Assembly (NCBI RefSeq): GCF_011634835.1
Contig: NZ_SIRP01000001.1
Span: forward strand, 3,546,768 to 3,601,230
Origin: Isoptericola sp. BMS4
GTDB taxonomy: Bacteria; Actinomycetota; Actinomycetes; Actinomycetales; Cellulomonadaceae
Reading direction: 5' to 3'
Length of the DNA stretch: 54,463 nucleotides
The position numbers and the translations under genes are program-made. This document shows, in pieces, positions 35,801-43,586 of the stretch; position 1 is the stretch's first letter; every line of letters starts with the position of its first letter. The notes below the pieces were generated by a model. That model saw nothing but the letters and a program-made list of their open reading frames with translations, made no database searches and was not told the origin of the DNA.

Positions 35801-36334
35801 CCGGTCGGCCGCTGCGCCGGACACGTCGTCGGGCGCCTCGTCGGGCACCTCGTCGGGCACGGTGTCCCAGCGGCGCTGCTTGCAGCCGGCGACGCCGACG
35901 GCGCTCGAGTGCTCGACCGCGCGCAGGAGCCGCGCGAGAGCGTCCGGCTCGGGCGCGGAGTCGTCGTGCAGGATCCACAGCCAGCCGTCCTCGGGCACCC
36001 CGACCGCCTGGATCCCCCGGTCCACCGCCTCGCCCAACCCGCGGACGCCGGCGGCGGCGACGTAGCGCATCTCCCCGAGCCGCAGGTCCGGGTGGCGGGA
36101 CGTCGACTCCGCGGCACCGACGTCCACGACCACGACCTCGTCCGGCGCACGGTCCTGCGCGGCGAGGGCTTCCAGCGTCGCGGGCAGGAACGGCGTCCGG
36201 CCGCGCGTGACCACGACGGCGGTCACGGCGACGACGAGCGGGGCCGCACCCGTCGTCGTCACCGAGGACTCGGGCGCGGCCTCGCCGCTCGGGCGGGCGC
36301 GGGTCGTGTGCGGAGCAGTCATCCTGCTCGCCAT
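32888..36334 (-). CDS. Giant GT2 glycosyltransferase with multi-pass membrane domain
   Basis: A protein of 1148 residues (1144 if ATG 36322 is used). The first 300 residues are a GT2 domain: VTAVVVTRGRTPFLPATLEALAAQ, VVVDVGA, DGWLWILHDDSAPEPDAL and DGLDLCRRARLAGH. Some ten or more membrane helices follow (about 300-900), then an extracytoplasmic region and one final helix near the C-terminus with an Arg-rich tail. Proteins with this plan sit beside whiB in many actinobacteria and are thought to act on wall polysaccharide. The stop overlaps the DUF5719 start. The acceptor and sugar are unknown. Confidence 0.8.
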   Translation of the reverse strand: MASRMTAPHTTRARPSGEAAPESSVTTTGAAPLVVAVTAVVVTRGRTPFLPATLEALAAQDRAPDEVVVVDVGAAESTSRHPDLRLGEMRYVAAAGVRGLGEAVDRGIQAVGVPEDGWLWILHDDSAPEPDALARLLRAVEHSSAVGVAGCKQRRWDTVPDEVPDEAPDDVSGAAADRAPDGTGVLIEVGHTVSPLGRRMTGVDESEIDQGQHDGREDVLAVGLAGALVRGAVWTALGGTEPEVGPFGDGLDLCRRARLAGHRVVVVPDAVVRHAQASLLGRREEPDAPADVEASRYARRRSQLFLRLVWTSLPLLPVVWAAMLVWAPFAAMYRLALKRPAHARDELVAAAVTALRLVPLYRARRRAARTRRLPRRVLRPLRGTWREVAAGRRDARLSRAEAHRVRWAPGELERAELRRLARTRHAVLGAVLVAVVALDLVLFGPWQGVLADGGRIVGGALLPAPGTVGDVWEAATSGWVRDGLGARAAADPLWLPLAALAGLVGGGAQTGVNTLVLLALPLAALAGWAGTGALTRAVGVRAAGALAWAAAPAFLATLASGRLGALVVHLVLPWVLVAVLRAVGAHARDRVDVPGARTGRRRRGSLGAAGAAGLLLAVAVCAAPVLLPVAAVVLGAAAVLARRAWRRILLVLLPAVVLPLPYWVQVTGDWSAGGWRLLLAEPGGPVVAAGAPTGLELLLGLPGDVTWFGLDGDGAPGLLGRAGPALLGAVVLLLALVALARPTALRGVRLAWLGAAAGLATAVLAAATAVASGTTADGRDAPVTGWPGAGLSVLLLGLGAAAVLALPDRPLAGWHRHAGLRRLPAAGLAAVGVVALLLPAAQLASWTVGSTAGDHVGALRASGTPVVPAVGQQMQAPPRAASVLQIDRVEPGAPAGQEAGGDVAPVVDYTLLHADGSRLQDASSVVAARAAGLLPGDARDDVTLLDDLVADVATGPAADAAARLASLGVGAVQVPAGGDPELVTTLDLVPGLSRVTEGGTLVWRVTTDGPAPAWATVVRTSPDEAPDREPGTATGGELADAATFAPRDAGRTLDATGMRASGDVPDGAEERSLRIAAAHDGGWRATLDGRRLLGVDAGGTQAFVVGPEAGHLHVEYVSPHRTAWLVLAGGVLLVYALLALPVGRRRGR

Positions 36335-36401
36335 GATGCGGCGCCCGTCCCCGGCAGCGTGGGATATCCGACCGTGCGTGTCGGCGTGCCGGGGCGCGCC
36401 G

Positions 36402-36734
36402 TCAGACGGCGCGTCGCTTCAGCTTGCGCCGCTCCCTCTCGGACAGACCGCCCCAGATACCGAACCGCTCGTCGTGCTCCAGGGCGTACTCCAGGCACTC
36501 GGCCCGGACCTCGCAGGAGCCGCAGACCTTCTTGGCCTCACGGGTCGACCCGCCCTTCTCCGGGAAGAAGGCCTCCGGGTCCGTCTGGGCGCACAGCGCC
36601 CGCTCCTGCCACCCCAGCAGCGTGTCGTCGTCGTCCACCTCCCCGAAGAGCGGCAGCACCGGCGCGACGCGCTCCGGCTCGCGGTCGGCGTCTGACGGGA
36701 AGCCCCCCCGGTCCCCATCCAGCAAGTTCCACAT
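36402..36734 (-). CDS. whiB: WhiB-family iron-sulfur transcription factor (WhiB2/WhmD type)
   Basis: A 110-residue WhiB protein. Four cluster-binding cysteines are present at C48, C71, C74 and C80 (CX22CX2CX5C), followed by GIWGG at 92-96 and the basic tail RRKLKRRAV. These coordinate a 4Fe-4S cluster and contact sigma factor and DNA. The gene context matches WhiB2/WhmD, which governs division and septation in mycobacteria. The start chosen is ATG 36734 because GGAGGGG lies 8 nt upstream; ATG 36749 is less well placed. It has its own SigA-like promoter. Confidence 0.93.
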   Translation of the reverse strand: MWNLLDGDRGGFPSDADREPERVAPVLPLFGEVDDDDTLLGWQERALCAQTDPEAFFPEKGGSTREAKKVCGSCEVRAECLEYALEHDERFGIWGGLSERERRKLKRRAV

Positions 36735-36778
36735 GGCGTGCCCCTCCATGCCCTTATTGGGGAAACTGCATACCTGGA

Positions 36779-36807
36779 ATTACACGCGTGTCCTTCGGGG
36801 TCGTCAA
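36779..36807 (-). promoter_or_regulatory. SigA-type promoter of whiB
   Basis: On the minus strand TTGACG (36802-36807) and TGTAAT (36779-36784) are 17 bases apart. Transcription would start near 36771, leaving a leader of about 37 nt that carries the whiB ribosome site. This is the best -35/-10 pair I see in the window. Confidence 0.7.
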
Positions 36808-36915
36808 GTCGAAATGTGCTAGGGATCGCGATCTGCACGCGCTTTTCACTCGCGCGGCCGCCGCCCGCACGTCCCGCACCCTCCGGCCCGTCCGCCACGC
36901 CGGCCGCCATGCTCC

Positions 36916-36921
36916 TAGGCT
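36916..36921 (+). promoter_or_regulatory. Leaderless-type -10 (TAGGCT) for the TIGR03089 gene
   Basis: TAGGCT ends 7 nt before GTG 36929, and there is no ribosome site. Confidence 0.55.
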
Positions 36922-36928
36922 GACCGGC

Positions 36929-37723
36929 GTGAACCCTGGACGTCCGCTCCCCGACCTGTCCCGCCTGCTCGACCTCCTGGTCGCCGACCCGGGCCGGCCA
37001 CGGCTCACCTGGTACGGCGACGACGGCGAGCGCGTCGAGCTGTCCGGCGCCGTGCTCGCCAACTGGGTCGCCAAGACCGTGAACCTGCTCGTGTCCGAGC
37101 TGGACGCCGGGCCCGGCAGCATCGTGGTGGTCGACCTGCCCCCGCACTGGCGGTCGGTCACGTGGACCCTGGCCGCCTGGCGGGCGGGGGCGACGGTCGT
37201 CGTGCCGCCCACGGAGGCCGGGCCGGACGAGGGCCCCGACGACGGGCTCGCCCGCCGCGCCGACGTCGTCGTCACGTCGCGGCCGGGCTCCTGGTCCGTC
37301 GCGCGCGACCGCGGGGCCGACCTCGTGGCCGTCGCGCTGCCGGCGCTCGCCCGCCGGTTCGACGGCGAGCTGCCCGCGGGCGCGATCGACGCCGCGGCCG
37401 CCGTCATGACCTACGGGGACGCGATCGGCTGGGCGCCGCCGACGGAGCCGGACGAGACCGCGCTGGAGTCCCCCGACGGCGCCGTGACCTTCGCCGACCT
37501 CCTCGGCCCCTGGGTCGGCGACCGCGAGCAGGAGCCGCGCGCGCGTGTGCTCGTCGCCGGCGACCGCTCCGCGGCCGCCGTGCTGCACGACCTGCTGGCC
37601 GCGTGGTCCGCGGACGGGTCCGTCGTCCTCGCGTCGGCCGCCACCGCCGCGGAGCTGCGCGACGACACGGCACGGCAGGACCGCGTCCGGGACACCGAAC
37701 GGGTCACCGCGGGCGCGCTCTGA
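36929..37723 (+). CDS. TIGR03089 family protein
   Basis: A 264-residue protein of the actinobacterial TIGR03089 family, which resembles the N-terminal part of AMP-binding acyl-CoA synthetases. It has PRLTWYGDDGERVELSG, LANWVAKTVNLL, the acyl-CoA-synthetase-like GSIVVVDLPPHWRSVTWTLAAWRAGATVVV and a late ARVLVAGDR. The ATP-binding P-loop and C-terminal domain of active enzymes are absent, so it is probably not a full ligase. Function unknown. GTG 36929 follows a leaderless -10. Divergent from whiB; convergent with the methyltransferase. Confidence 0.8.
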   Translation: MNPGRPLPDLSRLLDLLVADPGRPRLTWYGDDGERVELSGAVLANWVAKTVNLLVSELDAGPGSIVVVDLPPHWRSVTWTLAAWRAGATVVVPPTEAGPDEGPDDGLARRADVVVTSRPGSWSVARDRGADLVAVALPALARRFDGELPAGAIDAAAAVMTYGDAIGWAPPTEPDETALESPDGAVTFADLLGPWVGDREQEPRARVLVAGDRSAAAVLHDLLAAWSADGSVVLASAATAAELRDDTARQDRVRDTERVTAGAL

Positions 37724-37756
37724 CCCACCACGCCCCCGGCTGGTCAGACCGCGCGC
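37713..37756. terminator. Possible bidirectional hairpin spanning convergent stop codons
   Basis: TCTGACC (37719-37725) pairs with GGTCAGA (37742-37748), and GCGCGC blocks outside extend the stem with a small bulge. Both genes' TGA codons lie in the stem. The loop is 16 bases. Confidence 0.4.
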
Positions 37757-38520
37757 CCCCAGGCGACCAGGCCGGTCCCGGTGCGGGGGAACGCCCGCTG
37801 CACCTGCCGGAACGGCCAGGTCGCGACCTGCACGAGCCGCCCCTGCACCGCGGTGGTCGGCTGGAACAGCCGGCCGCTGCGGGCCGTGCGCTGCGCCGTG
37901 GTGATCTCGGCGGTGCCGCCCTCGTCCCCCAGACCGGGGCGGCGCCGAGCCACCTGGTTGCGCACCGCCTCGAGGGCGTAGCCGAGAGGCATCCCGTACA
38001 GCCGCAGGCCGACGTCACGCAGGCCCGCGCGCTCCATCAAGCTCCGCAGGGCGTCCGGGTCGTAGCGGCGGAAGTGGCCGACGGCCGCGTCCATCGGCCC
38101 GAACCGCCACCGCCACGCCGGCGTGGACAGCACGACCCGCCCGCCCGGCGCGAGGCGGCCGACCCACTCCCGCAGCGCCGCCGCGTCGTCGTCGATGTGC
38201 TCGATCACCTCGAACGCGCACACCAGGTCGAACCGCTCGTCGTCCTCCAGCGCGTCCAGGCCGCCGTGCAGGACGCGCCCGCCCGTGCCCGCGGCGACGA
38301 GCCGGTCGGCCGCCGTGCGCGCGGACGACGCGTCGAGCTCCACGCCGGTGTACGCCGCCGCGCGGGCCGCGAGCCGCACCGCGACGGCGCCCTGGCCGCA
38401 CCCCACCTCGAGCACGCGCGCGCCGGCGGCCGGCAGCAGCGGCTCGACGACGTCCCACCGCAGCGAGCCGTAGAGGGTGAGGGGCGGCGCGCCGGGCGCG
38501 GCGTCCGTGGTGCTCCGCAT
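37744..38520 (-). CDS. Class I SAM-dependent methyltransferase
   Basis: A 258-residue methyltransferase. Motif I is VLEVGCGQGAVAVRLA; an acidic residue ends strand 2 (YTGVELD); FDLVCAFEVIEHIDDD and LAPGGRVVLSTPAW are the usual post-I and motif III regions. This is the UbiG/Coq3-like type common in polysaccharide clusters. The substrate is unknown, perhaps a sugar or lipid intermediate. ATG 38520 has GGAAGGAG upstream. It is last in a run of minus-strand genes from 43474, but 69 bases separate it from the membrane protein. Confidence 0.85.
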   Translation of the reverse strand: MRSTTDAAPGAPPLTLYGSLRWDVVEPLLPAAGARVLEVGCGQGAVAVRLAARAAAYTGVELDASSARTAADRLVAAGTGGRVLHGGLDALEDDERFDLVCAFEVIEHIDDDAAALREWVGRLAPGGRVVLSTPAWRWRFGPMDAAVGHFRRYDPDALRSLMERAGLRDVGLRLYGMPLGYALEAVRNQVARRRPGLGDEGGTAEITTAQRTARSGRLFQPTTAVQGRLVQVATWPFRQVQRAFPRTGTGLVAWGRAV

Positions 38521-38589
38521 GGGTCGCTCCTTCCGGGAGATCGGCCGTCCGTGGCCGCCGCCAGCCTGCCAGGCACGGCGCCCCGCACG

Positions 38590-39528
38590 TCAGCGGCGCG
38601 CCCGGGCGAGCGCGCCGGCCGCCGCGAACCCGAGATCCACCACGGTCACCAGCACCCGGCTGACGAGGACCACGAGCAGCACCTCGGCGTGCGGCAGGGT
38701 CCCGGCGAGCACGGCCAGGAGCACCAGCTCCCGCGCGCCCGCTCCCGCGGGCATCACCACCACGAGGAACCCGACGACCCACGCCAGCGCGTAGCCGCCC
38801 ACGGCGAGCGCGGCGCCCCGGGGGTCCGCCGGCATCCCGAGGCCGACGGCGAGCACCCAGACCTGCAGCCCGGCGCACAGCCAGCCCGTGACCGACCAGG
38901 CCGTCGCCGCGCCGAGCCCCCGCCAGGTCAGCGGTCGTTCCAGGGGCTCGCGCCGCGCGACGCGCAGTGCCCGGGCGACGAGCGCGTTGAGGACCGGCGG
39001 CGCCAGCACCACGGCGACGGCGGGCAGCGCCCACAGGACGCGCGCCGCGGGCCCGAGCTCGTCCACCGCGACGACGGGCAGCGCCACCAGCCCCACGACA
39101 GCCCCGGACACCACGCCGACGAGCGTGGCGACCGCCGTCGTCGTCACGGAGCGCCGGCGCGGGATCCCGTGGTCGGCCCCGATCTCGGCGGCGGCCACCA
39201 CGTTCCACACCCCGCCCGGCACGTACTTGCCGAGCTGGCTGAGCCCGAAGACGGCGACCGCGGGCCGCAGCCCGACCGGCGAGCCCAGGTCCGCCAGGAC
39301 GGCGCGCCACGCGCCGAACGTGCACGCGACGAACGCTCCCGACGCCACGAGCGCGGCGAGCAGCCGGCCCGCCGTCAGCGCCGCGGCCGCCTCTGCGAGG
39401 CCGTCGCGGGCGGCGACCACGGCGTAGACCGCGAGCCCGACGGCCGCGAGGAGGAACCCCCACCGCACCCACGGCGAGCGCAGCACGGCCAGCGCCCGCG
39501 CCACGGCTCCCCCCGCACCACCGCTCAC
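38590..39528 (-). CDS. Lysylphosphatidylglycerol synthase-type (UPF0104) membrane protein
   Basis: A 312-residue polytopic membrane protein with about eight helices. The QLGKYVPGGVWNVVAAAEIG segment and PAGAGARELVLLAVL near the C-terminus are the marks of the LPG_synthase_TM (UPF0104) family. Relatives without the synthetase domain often lie in polysaccharide clusters and may move lipid-linked intermediates (inference). GTG 39528 overlaps the stop of the upstream glycosyltransferase (GTGA), so the genes are coupled. Confidence 0.82.
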   Translation of the reverse strand: MSGGAGGAVARALAVLRSPWVRWGFLLAAVGLAVYAVVAARDGLAEAAAALTAGRLLAALVASGAFVACTFGAWRAVLADLGSPVGLRPAVAVFGLSQLGKYVPGGVWNVVAAAEIGADHGIPRRRSVTTTAVATLVGVVSGAVVGLVALPVVAVDELGPAARVLWALPAVAVVLAPPVLNALVARALRVARREPLERPLTWRGLGAATAWSVTGWLCAGLQVWVLAVGLGMPADPRGAALAVGGYALAWVVGFLVVVMPAGAGARELVLLAVLAGTLPHAEVLLVVLVSRVLVTVVDLGFAAAGALARARR

Positions 39529-40694
39529 GGCGTCACGCCCCGCGCGGCGAGCGCCGTCGCCAAGGGCTCCGTGACGGCGCCCGGGCGCACCCGGGCGCGG
39601 CCCGCGGCGGCACGCCGGCGCGCTCCGGCCAGCGCCTCCGGGTCGGTCAGCGCGAAGAGGCGGTCCGCGAGCGCCGCCGCGTCCCCGGGGGGTACGAGCT
39701 CCAGGTGGTCGCCGAGGAGCCGGCGCTGCGGCGGCGTGTCGGACGTCAGCACGACGCACCCGGCCGCGAGCCCCTGGAACACCTTGTTCGGCACGACCCT
39801 GGTCCCCTTGCCGGTGGCGGCGAAGATGCCCAGGCACACGTCGTGGGCCGCCACGAGCGCGGGGAGGTCGGCGGCGTCGACCCAGTCGTGCCAGGTGAGG
39901 CCGGCCACCCCCGCGAGCCGGTCCCGGACGGCGGGCAGGTCCTGACCCGCGCCGGCCAGGGTCACCTCGATCGGCCGTCCGGCCGCGGCGGCCCGCGGCA
40001 GGGCGTCTGCGAGGGCGTCGGCGAGCACGCGGGTGCCCTGCAGCGGGGTGAACAGCCCGAAGAACACGACCCGCAGGGGGCCGGCGACAACCTCGCCGCC
40101 GTCACCGGGGCCGGTGACGGCCTCCAGGTGGTGCTCGGCCTGCTCCCCGGCCCGCTCCCAGGCGCCGGAGGCGCCCACGGGGACGACGACGCCGCGCCGG
40201 GCACGGCGGGGCGCGAGCGCGCGCAGCATCGCGGCGTGCTCCGCCGTGTCGAGCACGACGACGTCGGCGCACGCCGTCGCGAGCCGGTCCAGGCCCCGCA
40301 GGAGTCGGACCCGCAGGCCGCGCACCCCACGGTCGGCGGCGGTGTCGGCGGCGAAGACGAGGTGGTCCAGGACCACGGGCGTGCGCGGGAACAGCAGCCG
40401 CGCCAGCACCACGTCGAAGTGCCCCAGGTAGCCGACGAGCACCGCCTCGGGCGCCCCGTGCCGACGGCGGTGTGCCCACGCGTCGCGCACCAGCCCCGCC
40501 CAGCACGCCAGCAGGCGCAGCGCGAGACCGCCGAGGTGCCACGGCTCACGCAGCATCCGGACCCGCTGCGCCGTGCTCAGGCCCAGCGGGCGGTCCAGCT
40601 CGTGCACCGCGTACCCGTGCGCGCGCAGGCCGTCCACGAGGACGGCGACGCGCGGGTGACGGGAGGCGTCGTAGGTACCGAACGCGACGATCAC
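39525..40694 (-). CDS. GT4-like glycosyltransferase
   Basis: A 389-residue GT-B enzyme. N-terminal FGTYDASRHPRVAVLVDGLRAHG, a middle LRVVFFGLFTPLQGTRVLADAL, and a C-terminal LGIFAATGKGTRVVPNKVFQGLAAGCVVLTSDT match group-1 glycosyltransferases that use nucleotide sugars. No membrane helix. GTG 40694 overlaps the preceding stop (GTGA), so it is in the middle of a four-gene chain: GT2, GT4, UPF0104, then methyltransferase. Donor unknown. Confidence 0.82.
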   Translation of the reverse strand: MIVAFGTYDASRHPRVAVLVDGLRAHGYAVHELDRPLGLSTAQRVRMLREPWHLGGLALRLLACWAGLVRDAWAHRRRHGAPEAVLVGYLGHFDVVLARLLFPRTPVVLDHLVFAADTAADRGVRGLRVRLLRGLDRLATACADVVVLDTAEHAAMLRALAPRRARRGVVVPVGASGAWERAGEQAEHHLEAVTGPGDGGEVVAGPLRVVFFGLFTPLQGTRVLADALADALPRAAAAGRPIEVTLAGAGQDLPAVRDRLAGVAGLTWHDWVDAADLPALVAAHDVCLGIFAATGKGTRVVPNKVFQGLAAGCVVLTSDTPPQRRLLGDHLELVPPGDAAALADRLFALTDPEALAGARRRAAAGRARVRPGAVTEPLATALAARGVTP

Positions 40695-41749
40695 GGCCGG
40701 GCGTCCCCGGGCGTCCCCTCGGCGCCGTCCTCGGCGCTCCCGGCGGTGTCGGCGGCGTCGGCGGTCTCGACCGCGCGGACCGGGAGGTCGGGCGGCGGAG
40801 CCTGTGCGGCGGCGCCGTACTGGATCGCGCGCACACGCTCCAGCGTCTCCTCCACCAGCGTGCGGTTGGTGCGCTGCAGGTCCGCGATGACCAGCAGCGC
40901 CAGGCACAGGAGCGACCCGACGAGCATCGCCGCCGCGAAGACGAGCGACTGCACGTGGCCGCCCGGGTCGCCCGACGCCCAGAAGACGAGGAACCGGACC
41001 GCGGGGACCGCCGCCGCCACGAAGAAGACCGCCGCCAGGGTGAGGAACACCAGGTGCGGGCGGAACATGATCCAGCTGCGCACGATCGCACGCCCCGAGC
41101 GGGCCATGTGCTGCCAGATGTTGCGGAAGAGGCGCGACTCGCGCGTCTTCGGGTTGGTCGTGATCGGCAGGCCGGCGATCCGCAGGCGCTTGTTGCCCGC
41201 CTGGATGATCGTCTCCATGGTGTAGCTGAACTGCGTGACGACGTTGAGGCGCAGCAGCGCGGCGCGGGAGTAGGCGCGGAACCCGCTCGCGGCGTCGGGC
41301 AGCGACGTGCCGGCGGCCGCGCTGACCACCCGGCTGCCGAGCCGCTGCATGCGCTTCTTGAACGGCGAGAAGTGCTCGATGGTCGCGGTCTGCCGGTCGG
41401 CGACGACGATGTCGGCGTCCCCCGCGAGGATCGGCGCCACGAGGTCGCCGATGCGCTCGGAGGGGTACTGGTTGTCGCCGTCGGTGTTGACGACGACGTC
41501 GGCCCCGTGCGCGAGGGCGTAGTCCACGCCGTCGCGGAACGTGCGCGCCAGGCCCATCGTCGCCGTGTGCCGCACGACGTGCCGCACGCCGAGGCGGCGC
41601 GCGACCTCCGCGGTGCCGTCGGTGGAGCCGTCGTCGATCACGAGGACCTCCACCGCCTCGAAGCCCGGCACCTGCCGCGGGATGCCCGCCAGCACGAGCG
41701 GCAGCGTGGTGGCCTCGTCGAGGCACGGGATCTGCACGAAGAGCTTCAT
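40691..41749 (-). CDS. DPM1/GT2-type glycosyltransferase with C-terminal membrane anchor
   Basis: A 352-residue enzyme. KLFVQIPCLDEATTLPLVL, VLVIDDGSTDGT, VVVNTDGDNQYP (the metal site), an SGFRAYSRAALLRLNVV segment and two C-terminal membrane helices (about 235-300) resemble polyprenol-phosphate sugar synthases. It would load a sugar onto a lipid carrier for later use by extracytoplasmic transferases such as the DUF2142 protein upstream. Start ATG 41749 has GGAAGG 6 nt upstream; GTG 41755 is too close to that site. The C-terminal tail is acidic and disordered. Confidence 0.83.
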   Translation of the reverse strand: MKLFVQIPCLDEATTLPLVLAGIPRQVPGFEAVEVLVIDDGSTDGTAEVARRLGVRHVVRHTATMGLARTFRDGVDYALAHGADVVVNTDGDNQYPSERIGDLVAPILAGDADIVVADRQTATIEHFSPFKKRMQRLGSRVVSAAAGTSLPDAASGFRAYSRAALLRLNVVTQFSYTMETIIQAGNKRLRIAGLPITTNPKTRESRLFRNIWQHMARSGRAIVRSWIMFRPHLVFLTLAAVFFVAAAVPAVRFLVFWASGDPGGHVQSLVFAAAMLVGSLLCLALLVIADLQRTNRTLVEETLERVRAIQYGAAAQAPPPDLPVRAVETADAADTAGSAEDGAEGTPGDARP

Positions 41750-41788
41750 CGACACCTTCCGGGTGCGGCCACGGGCGACGCCGCGAGT

Positions 41789-43474
41789 CTACGAGTCGGC
41801 GCCCGCGCCGTCGGCGCCGGTCCGCCGGGCCGCCCGTGCCGCCCGGGTCGTGAGGGGCCACGGGACGGCGACGGCGAGCGCCGCCACCAGGGCGAGGGCG
41901 GCCAGGACCACGACGGCGGCCAGGGCGGGCGGCTCGAGCGGGCTCCACGCGAGCCACCGGTCGACGGCGTCGCCGACGCTCTCGCCCGGGCCCCGGTAGA
42001 AGGCACCGAACGCCCACCGCAGACCGGCGACGGCCGTGACGAGGGCCAGGGTCACCACGACGGGGACGGCGACGGCCAGGCGCCGCTCCGCCCGGCGCGC
42101 GAGCTGCCACAGCGCGATCGCGACGACGCCGGCGAGCGCCGCCACCCCGGCGAACAGGTAGCGGCCCTGGACCGCCGCGAGCCGGCCCGTCTCGGCGTGG
42201 AAGTCCCAGGCGTTGAACGCGACCCCGGCCGCCAGCCCGGCGGGGAACAGCAGCAGCACCACGGCCGCGCGCCGCGCCCCGGGCAGCGCGACCGCGACGA
42301 GCGCCGCGACCCCCAGGGCGACCGACCCGGCGACCACCCACCGGCCGTCGAGGCGGATCTCCAGCCAGGACAGGTTCCCGAAGAACGCCTGCGCCAGCTT
42401 CTCGGTGATGAGGGACGCGACGTCGCCGTCCGCCACCGGCGCCATCGTGTCGAGGTCGCGCGGGCGCCCCACGGGCTGCACGGCGCCGAGCGTGAGGACG
42501 TTGCGCACCCACCACCAGCCGCCGACGACGCCCGCCGCGACCGTCGCCACGGCCAGCCGCCCGAGCCGGGCCGGCAGCGCCGGCACCGGGCGGCCGCGCG
42601 CCAGCAGGTAGGCGACGCCCACCATCGGCAGGGCGAAGGCCAGCATCACCTTGCCGAGCAGCCCGAGGCCGACGACCGCGCCGAGCGCGACCGCCACCCG
42701 CCAGCGCAGGTCGCCCGTCACGACCCGCGCCGCGAGGTACGTGGCCCCGGCCCCGGCCAGCACCACGAACGCGTCGTTGTTGACGGACCCCATGATGTGG
42801 CCCAGCTGGGGCAGGAACAGCGGGAAGGCCGCCGCGACCAGACCCGCCGACGCCGAGCCCGTCACCCGGCGGGCGGTCCCCGCCGCCAGCGGCACCACGA
42901 GCGCCAGCAGCACGACGTCCAGCAGCCGCAGGGCCAGCATCGCCTGGTCCCACCGCGCGTCGGCGAGCCCCGTCACCCGCAGCACCGCCGCCCCGAGCGC
43001 GTAGTACGCCGGCGGGTGCTGCGTCATCTGGTCGATCTCGGTGCCGGACGACGCGTCGCCGACGGCGTTCGTCTCCCCGATGCGGGTCCGGTCCTCGCGC
43101 GGGACGGGCTCGACGTCGACGAGCTGGCGCTCGTCCGGCCGGTGCACCCAGCGTCCGGGCGGGTCGGCCGGGTAGGCGGCCTCGTCCACGGCGTCGGCGA
43201 CCGCGGGGGCCACCCAGGCGTCGCCCGGCGCGGGCCACCCGCCCCCGTACGCGATCCGCAGCACGCTGTCGAGGTGGGTCTGCTCGTCCGGCGCACGGAA
43301 CGCCGGCGTGGTGACCGACCACAGGACGCCCCAGGCGGCGACGGCGAGCGTCAGCACCGCGACGGCGCGGCGGTACGCACGGGAGCCACGTCGTGCCGCG
43401 CGTGTCCCGGACACGGGGACGACGGCGCCCGAGGCCGCGGGTCCTGGCCGGACGTGTGGCGTCGTGTCCGTCAC
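41789..43474 (-). CDS. DUF2142 multi-pass membrane protein, probable lipid-sugar-dependent glycosyltransferase
   Basis: A 561-residue membrane protein with about eleven helices. The first extracytoplasmic loop has TTPAFRAPDEQTHLDSVLR, where the D-E-x-x-H resembles the catalytic acid region of GT-C enzymes. TQHPPAYYALGAAVL and a late AVQGRYLFAGVAAL are typical of the DUF2142 family. It may transfer sugars from polyprenyl-phosphate donors made by the next gene downstream. GTG 43474 is chosen; GTG 43516 is possible. Divergent from the first LCP gene. Confidence 0.75.
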   Translation of the reverse strand: MTDTTPHVRPGPAASGAVVPVSGTRAARRGSRAYRRAVAVLTLAVAAWGVLWSVTTPAFRAPDEQTHLDSVLRIAYGGGWPAPGDAWVAPAVADAVDEAAYPADPPGRWVHRPDERQLVDVEPVPREDRTRIGETNAVGDASSGTEIDQMTQHPPAYYALGAAVLRVTGLADARWDQAMLALRLLDVVLLALVVPLAAGTARRVTGSASAGLVAAAFPLFLPQLGHIMGSVNNDAFVVLAGAGATYLAARVVTGDLRWRVAVALGAVVGLGLLGKVMLAFALPMVGVAYLLARGRPVPALPARLGRLAVATVAAGVVGGWWWVRNVLTLGAVQPVGRPRDLDTMAPVADGDVASLITEKLAQAFFGNLSWLEIRLDGRWVVAGSVALGVAALVAVALPGARRAAVVLLLFPAGLAAGVAFNAWDFHAETGRLAAVQGRYLFAGVAALAGVVAIALWQLARRAERRLAVAVPVVVTLALVTAVAGLRWAFGAFYRGPGESVGDAVDRWLAWSPLEPPALAAVVVLAALALVAALAVAVPWPLTTRAARAARRTGADGAGADS

Positions 43475-43572
43475 GATCCCAGTCTTCCAGACGCCCTCGC
43501 CCGAGGCTTGACCCACACATTCCCTTCACCGGTCCGGACCTGCGGCATCTCCGGCCCGAGACATCAACCCTT

Positions 43573-43578
43573 TATGCT
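43573..43578 (+). promoter_or_regulatory. Leaderless-type -10 (TATGCT) for LCP gene 1
   Basis: TATGCT ends 8 nt before GTG 43587, and there is no ribosome site. Confidence 0.5.
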
Positions 43579-43586
43579 CACTTCCC